DNA of 64,000 nt, taken from contig NZ_CP041638.1 of assembly GCF_007197775.1 (NCBI RefSeq), positions 2,728,001-2,792,000 of the forward strand, in the 5' to 3' direction. Both the position numbers and the translations under genes were made by a program. The notes beneath the pieces are model-generated. The model was not told the origin of the DNA, did not search any database, and was given only the letters and a program-made list of their open reading frames with translations. Of the stretch, positions 1 through 8,408 are shown in pieces; positions within the stretch are counted from its first letter, which is position 1; each line of letters begins with the position of its first letter. This stretch comes from Thalassotalea sp. PS06 (lineage in GTDB: Bacteria > Pseudomonadota > Gammaproteobacteria > Enterobacterales > Alteromonadaceae).

Positions 1-418
1 ATTCAAACTTACGCAAAACCGGTTCAATAGGGTTTTGATGATTTAACGCTATTAATGAGTGATGATAATGACGGAACAGATCATCACAGCTGATATTTTG
101 CGGCAGGATGCGAACACAAAGCTCATTTAAATAAAAGCCGCTATACAAGAATTGCTTTGTCAGGGGTAATGGTAGTTCCGCAGCTTCAATTTGAGTTAAG
201 TTCAGCAACTGGCCTTTGCCTTTAAGTTGAACCTGAAGCAATGAGAAAGGTTGGAGCTGGGCGCGAACAGAGCTCTTGCGGTTTGCGCCTGCACGGGCTA
301 CGGCACTAATGTGCCCATGCTGTTCTGAAAGCAGGTTCAATAGCAGGCTATTTTCCCGATATGGACGAGAATGCAGCAAGTAAACAGTCTGTAACCCTAA
401 TTCCTCGTCCCTGCCCAT
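1..418 (-). CDS. recO: DNA repair protein RecO (N-terminal part; gene runs off the window)
   Basis: RecO loads RecA with RecR in the RecF recombinational repair pathway. I translated the reverse strand from the ATG at 418-416: about 139 codons are open to the window edge, and the C-terminal half is missing. The start reads MGRDEELGLQTVYLLHSRPY, followed by an AxGA..K.S segment and a PF.LL.V...G...L stretch, as in the RecO OB-fold, then a YLNEL motif opening the helical domain. The start lies three bases beyond the era stop, so recO is the last visible gene of a lepA-lepB-rnc-era-recO operon, the usual gammaproteobacterial order. Identity is by family resemblance and position. Confidence 0.88.
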   Translation of the reverse strand, partial: MGRDEELGLQTVYLLHSRPYRENSLLLNLLSEQHGHISAVARAGANRKSSVRAQLQPFSLLQVQLKGKGQLLNLTQIEAAELPLPLTKQFLYSGFYLNELCVRILPQNISCDDLFRHYHHSLIALNHQNPIEPVLRKFE

Positions 419-421
419 GGT

Positions 422-1333
422 TTATCCTGAATAATCGTCTCCGTAACCCAAGCTACGTAACGCTCTTTCATCATCGGCCCAACCGGATTTGACTTTCACC
501 CAGGTCTCTAAAAATACTTGTCGTTGCACAAGGTTTTCGATATCACGACGCGCTTCACGGCCAATCACTTTAAGTTTTTCGCCCTTGTTGCCGATGATCA
601 TACGTTTTTGTGAATTGCGCTCAACCAATATCAAAGCGTTAATATGAACAATGCCACTTTGATCAATTTTAAACTGCTCGATTTCCACTGTGGTTGAGTA
701 AGGAAGTTCATCACCGGTAAATCGCATTAATTTTTCACGGATGATTTCCGATGCCATAAATCGAGAAGAACGATCGGTGATATAGTCCTCCGGAAACCAG
801 AAATCTCCCTCAGGTAACGCCTCTAAGCAACGCTGGCGAATTTCATCGACATTATCGCCTTTGGTAGCACTGATAGGAATAATATCTTTGAAGTCATGTA
901 ACTGACCAAGAGTCTGCAGATGAGGCAGCAGCGCTTCTTTATCCTGAACGTTGTCTACCTTGTTGATAGCCAATATTACCGGGCGGCCACTCTTTTTGAT
1001 TTTGTTGAGCACCAGCTCGTCATCGTCGGTCCAATGGGTACCTTCAACCAGAAAAACAATTAACTCAACTTCGGCAATTGAGCTACTCGCAGCTCGGTTC
1101 ATTAGTCGGTTAATGGCGCGTTTTTCTTCTGAATGCAAACCTGGAGTATCCACCAACACTGCTTGCCTGTTATCTTCGGTCAAGATACCCAGAATACGAT
1201 GGCGGGTAGTTTGCGGTTTTCGAGAGGTTATACTTACTTTTTGCCCCAGTAAGGCGTTTAGTAGTGTCGATTTACCGACATTTGGACGACCGACTAAGGC
1301 AACCAGACCACAATGTGGGGTTTGTTCAGACAT
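422..1333 (-). CDS. era: GTPase Era
   Basis: Essential Ras-like GTPase that binds the 3' end of 16S rRNA and assists 30S assembly. The 303 residues match the family length. G1 is GRPNVGKST (about residues 15-23), G3 is DTPG, and G4 is NKVD near residue 125. The C-terminal third holds the KH domain with the GNKGEKLK loop that contacts RNA. The ATG lies inside the end of rnc (8-bp overlap), so the two are translationally coupled. This links rRNA processing (RNase III) with ribosome maturation in one operon. recO follows after three bases. Confidence 0.97.
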   Translation of the reverse strand: MSEQTPHCGLVALVGRPNVGKSTLLNALLGQKVSITSRKPQTTRHRILGILTEDNRQAVLVDTPGLHSEEKRAINRLMNRAASSSIAEVELIVFLVEGTHWTDDDELVLNKIKKSGRPVILAINKVDNVQDKEALLPHLQTLGQLHDFKDIIPISATKGDNVDEIRQRCLEALPEGDFWFPEDYITDRSSRFMASEIIREKLMRFTGDELPYSTTVEIEQFKIDQSGIVHINALILVERNSQKRMIIGNKGEKLKVIGREARRDIENLVQRQVFLETWVKVKSGWADDERALRSLGYGDDYSG

Positions 1334-2006
1334 TTAGTAACTCCAAGGCCTGTTGTGCCGCCGCCTGCTCTGCTTTGCGACGAGATGTGCCCTTACTAAT
1401 AATAGTTTGTTCGATACCAGTTACCTGACAACTCACGGTAAATTCCTGATTATGGGACTGGCCGGCAGTATCAATAACTTCATAGCAAGGAAGAGGCAAC
1501 TTTCGCCCTTGCAAATATTCCTGCAATCGTGTCTTAGGGTCTTTCTGCGCTTTACCCGGCTTGATGTCATCAAGGCGCTTAGCAAACCATTGACCTATTA
1601 GCTTCTGACATTGGCGCAGATCGGAATCAAGGTAGACTGCACCAATAATGGCTTCTGTAGCATCTTCTAATATCGATTCGCGGCGAAATCCACCACTTTT
1701 CAGTTCTCCCGGTCCCATCAACAGGTAATCGCCTAGTTCAAACCCTCGGGCAATTTCAGCAAGTGTTACGCCTCTTACAAGGCTGGAACGCATTCTGGTA
1801 AGTTCGCCTTCTGATGCACCTGGGAATCGCTGGTATAGTTCGTTGGCGATGATGTAGCCAAGAATCGAGTCACCAAGAAACTCCAGACGCTCATTATTGT
1901 TGCCCTTGGCACTTCGATGGGTAAGAGCCTGGGTTAACAGGCTCTTATCATTAAACTGGTATCCCAGTTTATTACTCAAACGTTGTAATTTATCGATACC
2001 AGTCAA
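1326..2006 (-). CDS. rnc: Ribonuclease III
   Basis: Double-strand-specific endoribonuclease that cuts rRNA precursors and structured mRNAs. The 226 residues match E. coli. The signature [10 protein letters not shown] (about 38-47) carries the acidic active-site residues; a second acidic pair lies in [10 protein letters not shown], and a dsRNA-binding domain with the RRKAEQAAA motif ends the protein. The start is a TTG (2006-2004) directly abutting the lepB TAG stop, in the same frame, so no upstream ATG is possible. The next alternative would remove conserved N-terminal residues. The likely substrates in this window are the rRNA processing stems and the two 23S intervening sequences. Confidence 0.95.
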   Translation of the reverse strand: MTGIDKLQRLSNKLGYQFNDKSLLTQALTHRSAKGNNNERLEFLGDSILGYIIANELYQRFPGASEGELTRMRSSLVRGVTLAEIARGFELGDYLLMGPGELKSGGFRRESILEDATEAIIGAVYLDSDLRQCQKLIGQWFAKRLDDIKPGKAQKDPKTRLQEYLQGRKLPLPCYEVIDTAGQSHNQEFTVSCQVTGIEQTIISKGTSRRKAEQAAAQQALELLNV

Positions 2007-2927
2007 CTAGTTGATTCCACCAATTCGTTCAAATCTCACCCCAGTTGGAATCCAGGTTGGTAACCAACTGTCCTGGCCTCGCTCGAAATCAAAGCTCATC
2101 CAAATGGCAACCGCTTCACCAACCAGATTGTCCTCAGGAACAAACCCCCAAAAGCGACTGTCTTGAGAATTATCACGGTTGTCACCCATTACAAAGTACT
2201 GGCCTTCAGGAACCACCCACTGACCGCGAACCATGCCCGGTTGATTATAGAATCGGCGGGTTTGTTGATACGTATTGTTATTAACCAGGATTTCATGAGC
2301 ACGTCCGGGTAAGTTTTCGGTATAACGCGTCAGTGGCATATCGAGCTGGTGATATTCACCACTAGCGATGAAATCATTTAAGACTTTTTCAGCACCTGGA
2401 CAATCTGCAGTCTTATCGGTACATGCCGGCTGGATATAAAGAGTCTTATTGCGATAAATCACCACGTCTCCCGGGACACCAATTACGCGTTTAATATAGT
2501 CGATTCTTTCATCTTCTGGGTATTTAAACACCACAACGTCACCGCGCTCTGGTGCACCATTTTCCCAGAATTTGGTGCGGGTAACCGGATCTCTCAAGCC
2601 ATAATTGAATTTATTAACAAGAATAAAATCACCGTCAAACAGGTTTGGCATCATTGAGCCACTTGGTATCTGAAAGGGCTCATAGATAAATGAGCGCAAG
2701 ACCATAACAAAGGCAATAACTGGGAATATTTGTACCGACGTTTCGACAAATCCGTTTGGTTCGACAATTTTACGCTCCGCTTCTGCACTCAAAGGTTGCG
2801 CACATTGCGCCTGAGTCGCCGCCAGGTTTAACTGTCTTTTTGGCGCAAATACAAATTTATCCAGAAGCCAGACGGCACCCGTGACAAACGTTGCAATTAC
2901 CAAAATCAGTGAAAAGTACATTGCCAT
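2007..2927 (-). CDS. lepB: Signal peptidase I
   Basis: Inner-membrane protease that removes signal peptides from Sec- and Tat-exported proteins. The 306 residues contain an N-terminal membrane segment (about 4-22) and a second near 65-80. The catalytic Ser is S91 in the IPSGSMMP motif, the catalytic Lys is K146 in YIKRVIGVPGD, and box E appears as GDNRDNSQDSR. The periplasmic part is slightly shorter than in E. coli. It sits between lepA (6-bp gap upstream) and rnc, whose TTG start immediately follows this gene's TAG stop. Confidence 0.97.
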   Translation of the reverse strand: MAMYFSLILVIATFVTGAVWLLDKFVFAPKRQLNLAATQAQCAQPLSAEAERKIVEPNGFVETSVQIFPVIAFVMVLRSFIYEPFQIPSGSMMPNLFDGDFILVNKFNYGLRDPVTRTKFWENGAPERGDVVVFKYPEDERIDYIKRVIGVPGDVVIYRNKTLYIQPACTDKTADCPGAEKVLNDFIASGEYHQLDMPLTRYTENLPGRAHEILVNNNTYQQTRRFYNQPGMVRGQWVVPEGQYFVMGDNRDNSQDSRFWGFVPEDNLVGEAVAIWMSFDFERGQDSWLPTWIPTGVRFERIGGIN

Positions 2928-2933
2928 AGCCTG

Positions 2934-4724
2934 TTATTTTCCTAGTTTTAAAACGGCTAAAAACGCTTCTTGAGGTACTTCGACGCTTCCTACCTGCTTC
3001 ATCCGTTTTTTACCTTCTTTTTGTTTCTGTAATAGTTTCTTCTTACGACTTACGTCACCGCCGTAACATTTGGCGATTACGTTTTTACGAAGCTGTTTGA
3101 CCGTTGTACGGGCAATAACATTGTTACCAATGGCTGCCTGGATAGCAACGTCAAACATCTGCCGATGTATTAATTCTTTTAGTTTTTCAACAAGTTGTCT
3201 ACCGCGGGAAACTGAGTTTGTACGGTGAGTGATCATCGCTAACGCATCAACCCGATCGCCATTGATTAATACATCGGTTCTTACCATATCCGATGCTTCA
3301 AATCGTACAAAGTTATAATCCAATGATGCATAACCACGAGACGTTGATTTCAACTTATCAAAAAAGTCCATCACCACTTCCGCCATTGGCAGCTCATAGG
3401 TAACGGCTACCTGATTGCCATGGTAGGTCATATTTTTTTGCACACCGCGTTTTTCTACACAAAGGGTAATAACGTTACCCAAATGCTCCTGTGGCACAAG
3501 AATATGTGCTTCAACGATTGGCTCACGAATCTCTGAAATTTCATTTACCGCAGGTAAATCAGATGGGTTATCAATCGTTAATATTTCACCATCGGTGCGC
3601 AATACTTCATAGTTTACCGTCGGCGCGGTGGTGATTAAGTCTAAGTCATATTCCCGGGCCAAACGCTCCTGAATAATTTCCATGTGCAGCATACCAAGGA
3701 AGCCACAACGGAAACCAAAGCCCAGGGCGCCCGAGGATTCTGGTTCGAAGAACAACGACGCATCATTTAAGCTTAGTTTATTCAGCGCATCCCGGAAGTT
3801 TTCAAAATCGTCCGAGCTGATTGGGAAAATCCCAGCGTAAACCTGAGGTTTTACCTTTTGAAAACCCGGTAATGGCTCTGCTGCGGGTTTACGCGTTAAA
3901 GTTAACGTATCACCAACCGGTGCGCCGTGAATTTCTTTGATACCGGCAATAACAAACCCTACTTCACCCGTTTTCAAAACCCCGGTATCGGTTTGTTTCG
4001 GGGTAAATATTCCCACTTTATCAATGACATGTGTTTGCCCTGTGGACATTACCGTCATCTTATCGCCAGCTTTTACCTCACCATTGACGACACGTACCAA
4101 AGATACAACGCCCTGGTAGTTATCAAACCATGAATCAATGATTAGCGCCTGCAGGTTGTCATCTTTCTCACCTTTCGGTGGCGGAACATTGGCAACAATG
4201 CTCTCAAGCACATCTTCGATACCGATACCGGTTTTCGCCGAGCACCGGACAGCACCGGTGGCGTCGATACCAATAATATCTTCAATTTCTTCACTGACAC
4301 GGTCGGGATCAGCTTGTGGTAAATCAATCTTGTTGAGAATTGGCACCACTTCTAAATCCATCTCAATCGCGGTGTAACAGTTTGCCAGGGTCTGGGCTTC
4401 AACCCCCTGACCTGCATCTACAACTAAAAGTGCACCTTCACAAGCAGCCAGAGAACGAGATACTTCATAAGAAAAATCAACGTGACCCGGCGTATCGATA
4501 AAGTTTAACTGATAAGTCTCGCCATCTTTGGCTTTGTAATCCAATGTTACACTTTGGGCTTTAATGGTGATGCCGCGCTCACGTTCAAGATCCATCGAAT
4601 CCAAAACCTGAGCTTCCATTTCACGATCAGACAAACCGCCACAAAATTGGATAAGACGATCTGACAGGGTGGATTTACCATGGTCGATGTGAGCAATGAT
4701 TGAAAAATTTCGGATATGCTTCAT
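2934..4724 (-). CDS. lepA: Elongation factor 4 (LepA), ribosomal back-translocase
   Basis: Translational GTPase associated with the membrane and the 30S subunit; it helps remobilise stalled ribosomes and assists initiation or 30S biogenesis. The 596 residues match the family. G1 is [10 protein letters not shown]3 is DTPGHVDF, G4 is NKIDLP. Domains II, III and V follow, then the LepA-specific C-terminal domain rich in lysine ([16 protein letters not shown]). The ATG is at 4724-4722. Seventy-three bases separate it from rseC upstream, so it may be read from the rpoE operon or from its own promoter. Confidence 0.97.
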   Translation of the reverse strand: MKHIRNFSIIAHIDHGKSTLSDRLIQFCGGLSDREMEAQVLDSMDLERERGITIKAQSVTLDYKAKDGETYQLNFIDTPGHVDFSYEVSRSLAACEGALLVVDAGQGVEAQTLANCYTAIEMDLEVVPILNKIDLPQADPDRVSEEIEDIIGIDATGAVRCSAKTGIGIEDVLESIVANVPPPKGEKDDNLQALIIDSWFDNYQGVVSLVRVVNGEVKAGDKMTVMSTGQTHVIDKVGIFTPKQTDTGVLKTGEVGFVIAGIKEIHGAPVGDTLTLTRKPAAEPLPGFQKVKPQVYAGIFPISSDDFENFRDALNKLSLNDASLFFEPESSGALGFGFRCGFLGMLHMEIIQERLAREYDLDLITTAPTVNYEVLRTDGEILTIDNPSDLPAVNEISEIREPIVEAHILVPQEHLGNVITLCVEKRGVQKNMTYHGNQVAVTYELPMAEVVMDFFDKLKSTSRGYASLDYNFVRFEASDMVRTDVLINGDRVDALAMITHRTNSVSRGRQLVEKLKELIHRQMFDVAIQAAIGNNVIARTTVKQLRKNVIAKCYGGDVSRKKKLLQKQKEGKKRMKQVGSVEVPQEAFLAVLKLGK

Positions 4725-4797
4725 AGAGGGAAAACTAAGTAGAGTGTAATAAAATCAATAATGGCGTGATTTTAGCTAATTTCACGCCTCGCGGCTA

Positions 4798-5289
4798 TCA
4801 TTTGTTGTGGATATTCACGCCGATTGCGTTAGCGGCATGGGAATTGTCACATTTTCTCAGGATTTTCACCTGCAGCGCTTTTTGAGTATCAGGCCGGTTT
4901 TGAGAGTAACGAGCGAATAAAAAACCTGAGAGACTCGCAACTGCTGCCAACAGCAGGGCAAACAGTTCATGAAGCTGCCACTTATCTACCAACAAATACT
5001 GCCCTATCGCCCCACCGATTAACAAACCGATTAACGGTAAAATGTATACCTGCATGGCCGCAGACAACAATTTGTTTTCCGGCAGAGCAATAACAACTTC
5101 GTCGCCAACATTTAATGGCAGAGAAGATTGAATCGTAAGTTTCAGATACCGAGTACTCATACCCTTTGCGATTTGTCCACTGCCACAGGTATCGACCTGC
5201 TGACAGCTGGAGCAACCGGATTTAACGACACTTTCGACATCAACAAGGTCCCCCTGAATGCGAGTGACGCGTGCGGTTTCTTCGATCAT
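4798..5289 (-). CDS. rseC: RseC/MucC family membrane protein, modulator of sigma-E
   Basis: Inner-membrane protein of the rpoE operon. E. coli RseC has been linked to sigma-E signalling and to the SoxR-reducing system; the exact role is unsettled. I chose the ATG at 5289 (MIEETARV...), which matches family N-termini. The frame stays open upstream to 5361, but that extension is unlike RseC and its first bases fall in the 23-bp repeat array. A Cys cluster (GCSSCQQVDTCGSG) lies near residues 23-36. Two membrane segments follow (about 75-95 and 105-125). Unlike the compact E. coli operon, about 670 bp of repeats separate this start from rseB. Confidence 0.9.
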   Translation of the reverse strand: MIEETARVTRIQGDLVDVESVVKSGCSSCQQVDTCGSGQIAKGMSTRYLKLTIQSSLPLNVGDEVVIALPENKLLSAAMQVYILPLIGLLIGGAIGQYLLVDKWQLHELFALLLAAVASLSGFLFARYSQNRPDTQKALQVKILRKCDNSHAANAIGVNIHNK

Positions 5290-5357
5290 TACAAACTCAT
5301 GAATTGGTGTTAGGTTTCGGGATGTGGTTTCAACAAAATTAAACGTCATCCGCTTTG

Positions 5358-5449
5358 TCATCCGGCTTAAGTCCGGTTCGTCATCCGGCTTAAGTCCGGT
5401 TCGTCATCCGGCTTAAGTCCGGTTCGTCATCCGGCTTAAGTCCGGTTCG
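5358..5449 (+). repeat. Four perfect tandem copies of a 23-bp unit
   Basis: Four consecutive 23-bp units start at 5358, 5381, 5404 and 5427. Each contains TCATCCGGCTTAAG then TCCGGTTCG, an imperfect palindrome centred on CTTAAG with CCGG on both sides. The array ends inside the next repeat element, whose first bases CGTCATCC resemble the unit start, so the array may be an expansion of that element's end. It lies just upstream of the rseC start. Confidence 0.95.
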
Positions 5450-5520
5450 TCATCCCGGCGAAGGCCGGGATCTCAGCTTAAACCTATGGCTTAGATTCCC
5501 TGTAATATCAGGGAATGACG
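5448..5520 (+). repeat. 73-bp CGTCAT...ATGACG intergenic element (copy 1)
   Basis: The element is bounded by inverted CGTCAT/ATGACG ends and contains two hairpins: CCCGGCGAAGGCCGGG on the left and TTCCCTGTAATATCAGGGAA on the right. They are joined by a linker containing ATCTCAGCTTA. The copies at 57926 and 58201 have exactly the same 73-bp length and architecture with different stem sequences. This resembles REP/BIME-type or MITE-like non-coding repeats. No coding capacity. Confidence 0.85.
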
Positions 5521-5622
5521 CGAGGTTTGGCTTTAACAGCGATATTAACATATCGCTTTCTGTTTTGGGATTTCGGTTTTAGGCTTTTGGGTTTAAAGAA
5601 CAACTACTAACACACTGAAAAA

Positions 5623-5680
5623 CAGCTCCTGGCACACGATTGAAAATCGTTCCTGGCATGCAATCAAAGATTGCGCCTGG
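5623..5680 (+). repeat. 58-bp double-hairpin repeat, inverted copy of 50291-50348
   Basis: Contains two adjacent stem-loops (ACGATTGAAAATCGT and GCAATCAAAGATTGC) separated by CCTGGC spacers. The reverse complement matches 50291-50348 at 56 of 58 positions by eye, and a diverged relative lies at 58371-58426. It leads directly into the 16-bp array that follows, whose units share the AGGANCG...CGTG framework. Confidence 0.85.
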
Positions 5681-5691
5681 CTGCTAGTTAC

Positions 5692-5915
5692 TAGGAGTGT
5701 AACATGCTAGGAGCGAAGCGTGCTAGGAATGCAATGTGCTAGGAGCGAAGCGTGCTAGGAATGCAATGTGCTAGGAGCGAAACGTGTCAGGAATGCAATG
5801 TGCTAGGAGCGAAGCGTGCTAGGAACGAAGCGTGCTAGGAGCGAAGCGTGCTAGGAGCGAAGCGTGCTAGGAGCGAGGCGTGCTAGGAATGTAATGTGCT
5901 AGGAACGAAGCGTGC
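5692..5915 (+). repeat. Tandem array of fourteen 16-bp units
   Basis: Fourteen contiguous 16-bp units run from 5692 to 5915. The dominant unit is TAGGAGCGAAGCGTGC. A second type, TAGGAATGCAATGTGC, alternates with it in units 2-7, suggesting a 32-bp higher-order period. Each unit can form a tiny hairpin (GCGAAGCG or similar). There are no unique spacers, so it is not CRISPR. Isolated matching units occur at 50359-50380 and at 58435. It sits about 40 bp from the end of rseB, between rseB and rseC. Confidence 0.95.
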
Positions 5916-5956
5916 TCCGTCAACTAAACCACAGGGGGTTTAGTTGAAGTCCGGAT

Positions 5957-6973
5957 TTAGTTGAAGGTTATCGAGTCGGCAATAGCGTCCGCGGTCTGGG
6001 CAGGGACTTTTCCTACCACAGTGATTTCGTAGCCTTCACGAATTTGCGATAGCAGAACCGTTGCTCCGGTTTGATTGACCGAGGACTTACGCGGAGCCTC
6101 TTCGGTGGCGCTGACATAAACAGACACGTCTACCAAACCATCATTAAACAGCAGGAAATCTACTGGTAAATTAATGGGTTCTACGTAATGTTGATTGGAC
6201 TCTAGCATATCAAAGCCTTTAGGTAGCCAGTTGACCCGCCAACTCAGCTGGGCTTGAGTTACTTCACTGGGGCTTTCATGGGTTTCAGGCAACTCAGCTT
6301 CAAGCAATTGCTTGAGCATTTCATTGGAGTTTTCACTGATAGTCAGGTGGGTGAACTGAATTTGTTCCAACAATTCGCCTTCATTGTTGATAATAGCGGC
6401 TTTTAGTAATAAACCGCTTTCGATATCCAGCCAAATCCAATAACCGAAGCGCTGTTTGTCTTTACTCACCAATCGGATTAACTGTGCCGGCCTGCCAAGG
6501 ATACGGCTTTTACCAACTTCCACCAGGTCATAACTTTGATAAATCTTATCGATATCAGAGGTGAAGGCTCTCGGGATTGGGCCGCTAATACTGTCGGTGT
6601 TCACCGAGTACGGCTGTTGGTTTGACTCAAAGTAACTTACCGTATTATCCACTCGAACCGCTTCTTTTCTTGGCCCGTTGAGCAAAGAAATTAATTCCAG
6701 CTCCCGACCATTTTCAACGCCATGCAGCCATCGATAAGGCTCGGCGCGATTGTTACGCACCACGACAAACGAGGTATCGAAATTGAGTTCCCTCAGGGAT
6801 GTAGATAAGCGTTGCAACCACTGTTTCGCGGTAGGTTGCTGCATTTGCAAAGGACCTTCAGCTTCTGCCGGTTGAGTGGTGGAGGCTTCCGGGGCCTTCG
6901 CCTCATCAGACTGCTGAGCAAGAACCGGCAAACTGATAGCTGCCGATAAGAGTATAAATAATGCCGACTTCAT
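5957..6973 (-). CDS. rseB: Sigma-E regulatory protein RseB/MucB
   Basis: Periplasmic sensor that binds RseA and shields it from DegS cleavage until lipopolysaccharide or lipoprotein signals release it. A signal peptide (MKSALFILLSAAISLPVLAQ) starts the protein; a negatively charged stretch follows, then the lipoprotein-carrier-like large domain (about 50-220) and the small C-terminal domain. The ATG at 6973 overlaps the rseA TGA as TGATG, which decides the start over a TTG one codon upstream. The length of 338 residues is slightly above E. coli. Its 3' end is followed by the repeat island rather than directly by rseC. Confidence 0.93.
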   Translation of the reverse strand: MKSALFILLSAAISLPVLAQQSDEAKAPEASTTQPAEAEGPLQMQQPTAKQWLQRLSTSLRELNFDTSFVVVRNNRAEPYRWLHGVENGRELELISLLNGPRKEAVRVDNTVSYFESNQQPYSVNTDSISGPIPRAFTSDIDKIYQSYDLVEVGKSRILGRPAQLIRLVSKDKQRFGYWIWLDIESGLLLKAAIINNEGELLEQIQFTHLTISENSNEMLKQLLEAELPETHESPSEVTQAQLSWRVNWLPKGFDMLESNQHYVEPINLPVDFLLFNDGLVDVSVYVSATEEAPRKSSVNQTGATVLLSQIREGYEITVVGKVPAQTADAIADSITFN

Positions 6974-7557
6974 CAATTTTCAGGTAATTCCTGTGCCTGT
7001 TCTGGTTTGGGACTATTGTCTTGCAATTTGATCTGTTTTTGGTGATCCATCAAAATGGCCTGGAGCTTTTGTTGTCTTTTGATTAACTCTTGTTTTTGCT
7101 GGTTAATACTTGCTGGCTCAAAGTTATAACTCACCGGGTCGGCAACGCCACCAAATGGCATTGGCTGGAATACCTGACTAGGAACCAGTGGTACCTCTTC
7201 AACAACATTCGCTTGTTGAACACCCAGAACCATGAGCCCGGCAGCAGAGGCAGCGATAGCAAACTGACCCGCGGGCTTGGCAAGCTGAATGACTTTAGCT
7301 TTAACCTTGCTGGTTAGGGAAGGCGTTTTTTGCGGTGCTAATACCGTCGGCTCTGCAGCAATCGCCACAGCAATATCATTTGCTAAATCCGGCATCACAT
7401 ATTCGCCGGTCTCACCGCGCATGATATCGCCAATCATGTGATAACGTCCCCAGGTTTCTACCTGTTGTTGATCTTGCTTGAGGTCCTCAACAGATAAACC
7501 TTCGAGATCATAGTTATCCAGAAATGCGGATATTGATTCACTATTTTTGTTACTCAT
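6973..7557 (-). CDS. rseA: Anti-sigma-E factor RseA
   Basis: Single-pass inner-membrane anti-sigma factor; its cytoplasmic N-terminus holds RpoE and regulated proteolysis (DegS, RseP, ClpXP) releases it. Residues 1-60 fit the RseA N-domain (ISAFLDNYD...W.RYHMIGDIMRGE). A hydrophobic segment with FAIAASAAGLMVLGVQQ (about 97-117) is the membrane anchor. The periplasmic tail is Gln-rich. The ATG at 7557 follows rpoE after 14 bp, and the stop overlaps rseB. Confidence 0.93.
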   Translation of the reverse strand: MSNKNSESISAFLDNYDLEGLSVEDLKQDQQQVETWGRYHMIGDIMRGETGEYVMPDLANDIAVAIAAEPTVLAPQKTPSLTSKVKAKVIQLAKPAGQFAIAASAAGLMVLGVQQANVVEEVPLVPSQVFQPMPFGGVADPVSYNFEPASINQQKQELIKRQQKLQAILMDHQKQIKLQDNSPKPEQAQELPEN

Positions 7558-7571
7558 AATTTAACTCACAA

Positions 7572-8150
7572 TTAGCGCTGCAATAATGGTTTGATTTTCT
7601 TATCTACCGCATCCCTTGCACGGAAAATACGTGATCTAACCGTACCGACGGGACACTCCATTATATTGGCTATTTCCTCATAACTTAATCCATCCAGTTC
7701 ACGAAGGTTAATCGCTGTTCGTAATTCTTCGGGCAACTGTTCAATGGTGTTAAAAATTAGTTGGCGAATTTCGTCCGTTAAAATCATCCGTTCAGGCGAT
7801 GCATTTTCCCGTAATGCATCCCCACTATCATACATCTGCGCATCTTCCACCTCGATATCCGAACCTGGTGGTTTACGACTTCCTGCTAACAGATGGTTCT
7901 TAGCTGTATTCACCGCTATACGATACAACCAAGTATAAAAAGCACTTTCACTGCGAAAGCTGCCTATGGCCCGGTACGCTTTAATAAAAGCCTCCTGGGT
8001 AACATCCGCAACGTCAGCCTGGTTTTTAACGTATCGAGAAACCAGGTTCATCACTTTTTGCTGATATTTTTGCACCAACAAATTGAAAGCGTTTTTATCT
8101 CCGTTCTGTACCTGTTCGACCAACATCTGGTCAACATTCTGTTCGCTCAT
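7572..8150 (-). CDS. rpoE: RNA polymerase sigma factor RpoE (sigma-E/sigma-24)
   Basis: Extracytoplasmic-function sigma factor for envelope stress. I chose the ATG at 8150 (MSEQNVDQMLVEQV...), which gives 192 residues against 191 in E. coli and the same opening; the frame extends 12 codons upstream without support. Region 2 includes DVTQEAFIKAYRA and SAFYTWLYRIAVNTAKN; region 4 includes LDGLSYEEIANIM and CPVGTVRSRIFRAR. It is first in rpoE-rseA-rseB and divergent from nadB, as in E. coli. Confidence 0.97.
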   Translation of the reverse strand: MSEQNVDQMLVEQVQNGDKNAFNLLVQKYQQKVMNLVSRYVKNQADVADVTQEAFIKAYRAIGSFRSESAFYTWLYRIAVNTAKNHLLAGSRKPPGSDIEVEDAQMYDSGDALRENASPERMILTDEIRQLIFNTIEQLPEELRTAINLRELDGLSYEEIANIMECPVGTVRSRIFRARDAVDKKIKPLLQR

Positions 8151-8234
8151 CAGAGCTAATTCCCCTTTATACTTTGTATCTGTCACCGTACTGTGGTCGA
8201 TGACAACATCTCAGCTCTCGGCAAACGCATCAAT

Positions 8235-8261
8235 TATGACTGCTATGAACGTAAAAAGTTC
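8235..8261 (-). promoter_or_regulatory. Predicted sigma-E dependent promoter of rpoE
   Basis: Read on the minus strand, GAACTT (8261-8256) is followed by 16 bases and then TCATA (8239-8235). This fits the known sigma-E consensus GGAACTT-N16-TCTGA/TCAAA. It lies about 85 bp before the rpoE start and would give autoregulation, as in E. coli. No transcript data are available. Confidence 0.7.
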
Positions 8262-8408
8262 GCAAAAAAATGAAGAGAATGAAAAAAACTCCCCGTAACA
8301 TCAATATAAGCCTTAATTTAACGCCTCTCAAGCAGCTACACATTGGTATTCCACTGATTTTACGTTAAAATTCGAACCCAGTTCGTCATCATAATATTAC
8401 TTGCAATC

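Noticed and set aside
5290..5361. 24-residue N-terminal extension of RseC
   Set aside because: It is not RseC-like, begins in a tandem repeat, and family members begin at the inner Met at 5289.
5692..5915. CRISPR-like array
   Set aside because: The 16-bp units are contiguous with no unique spacers, and no cas genes are present.
8151..8186. 12-residue N-terminal extension of RpoE
   Set aside because: E. coli-type RpoE starts at MSEQ, which corresponds to 8150.
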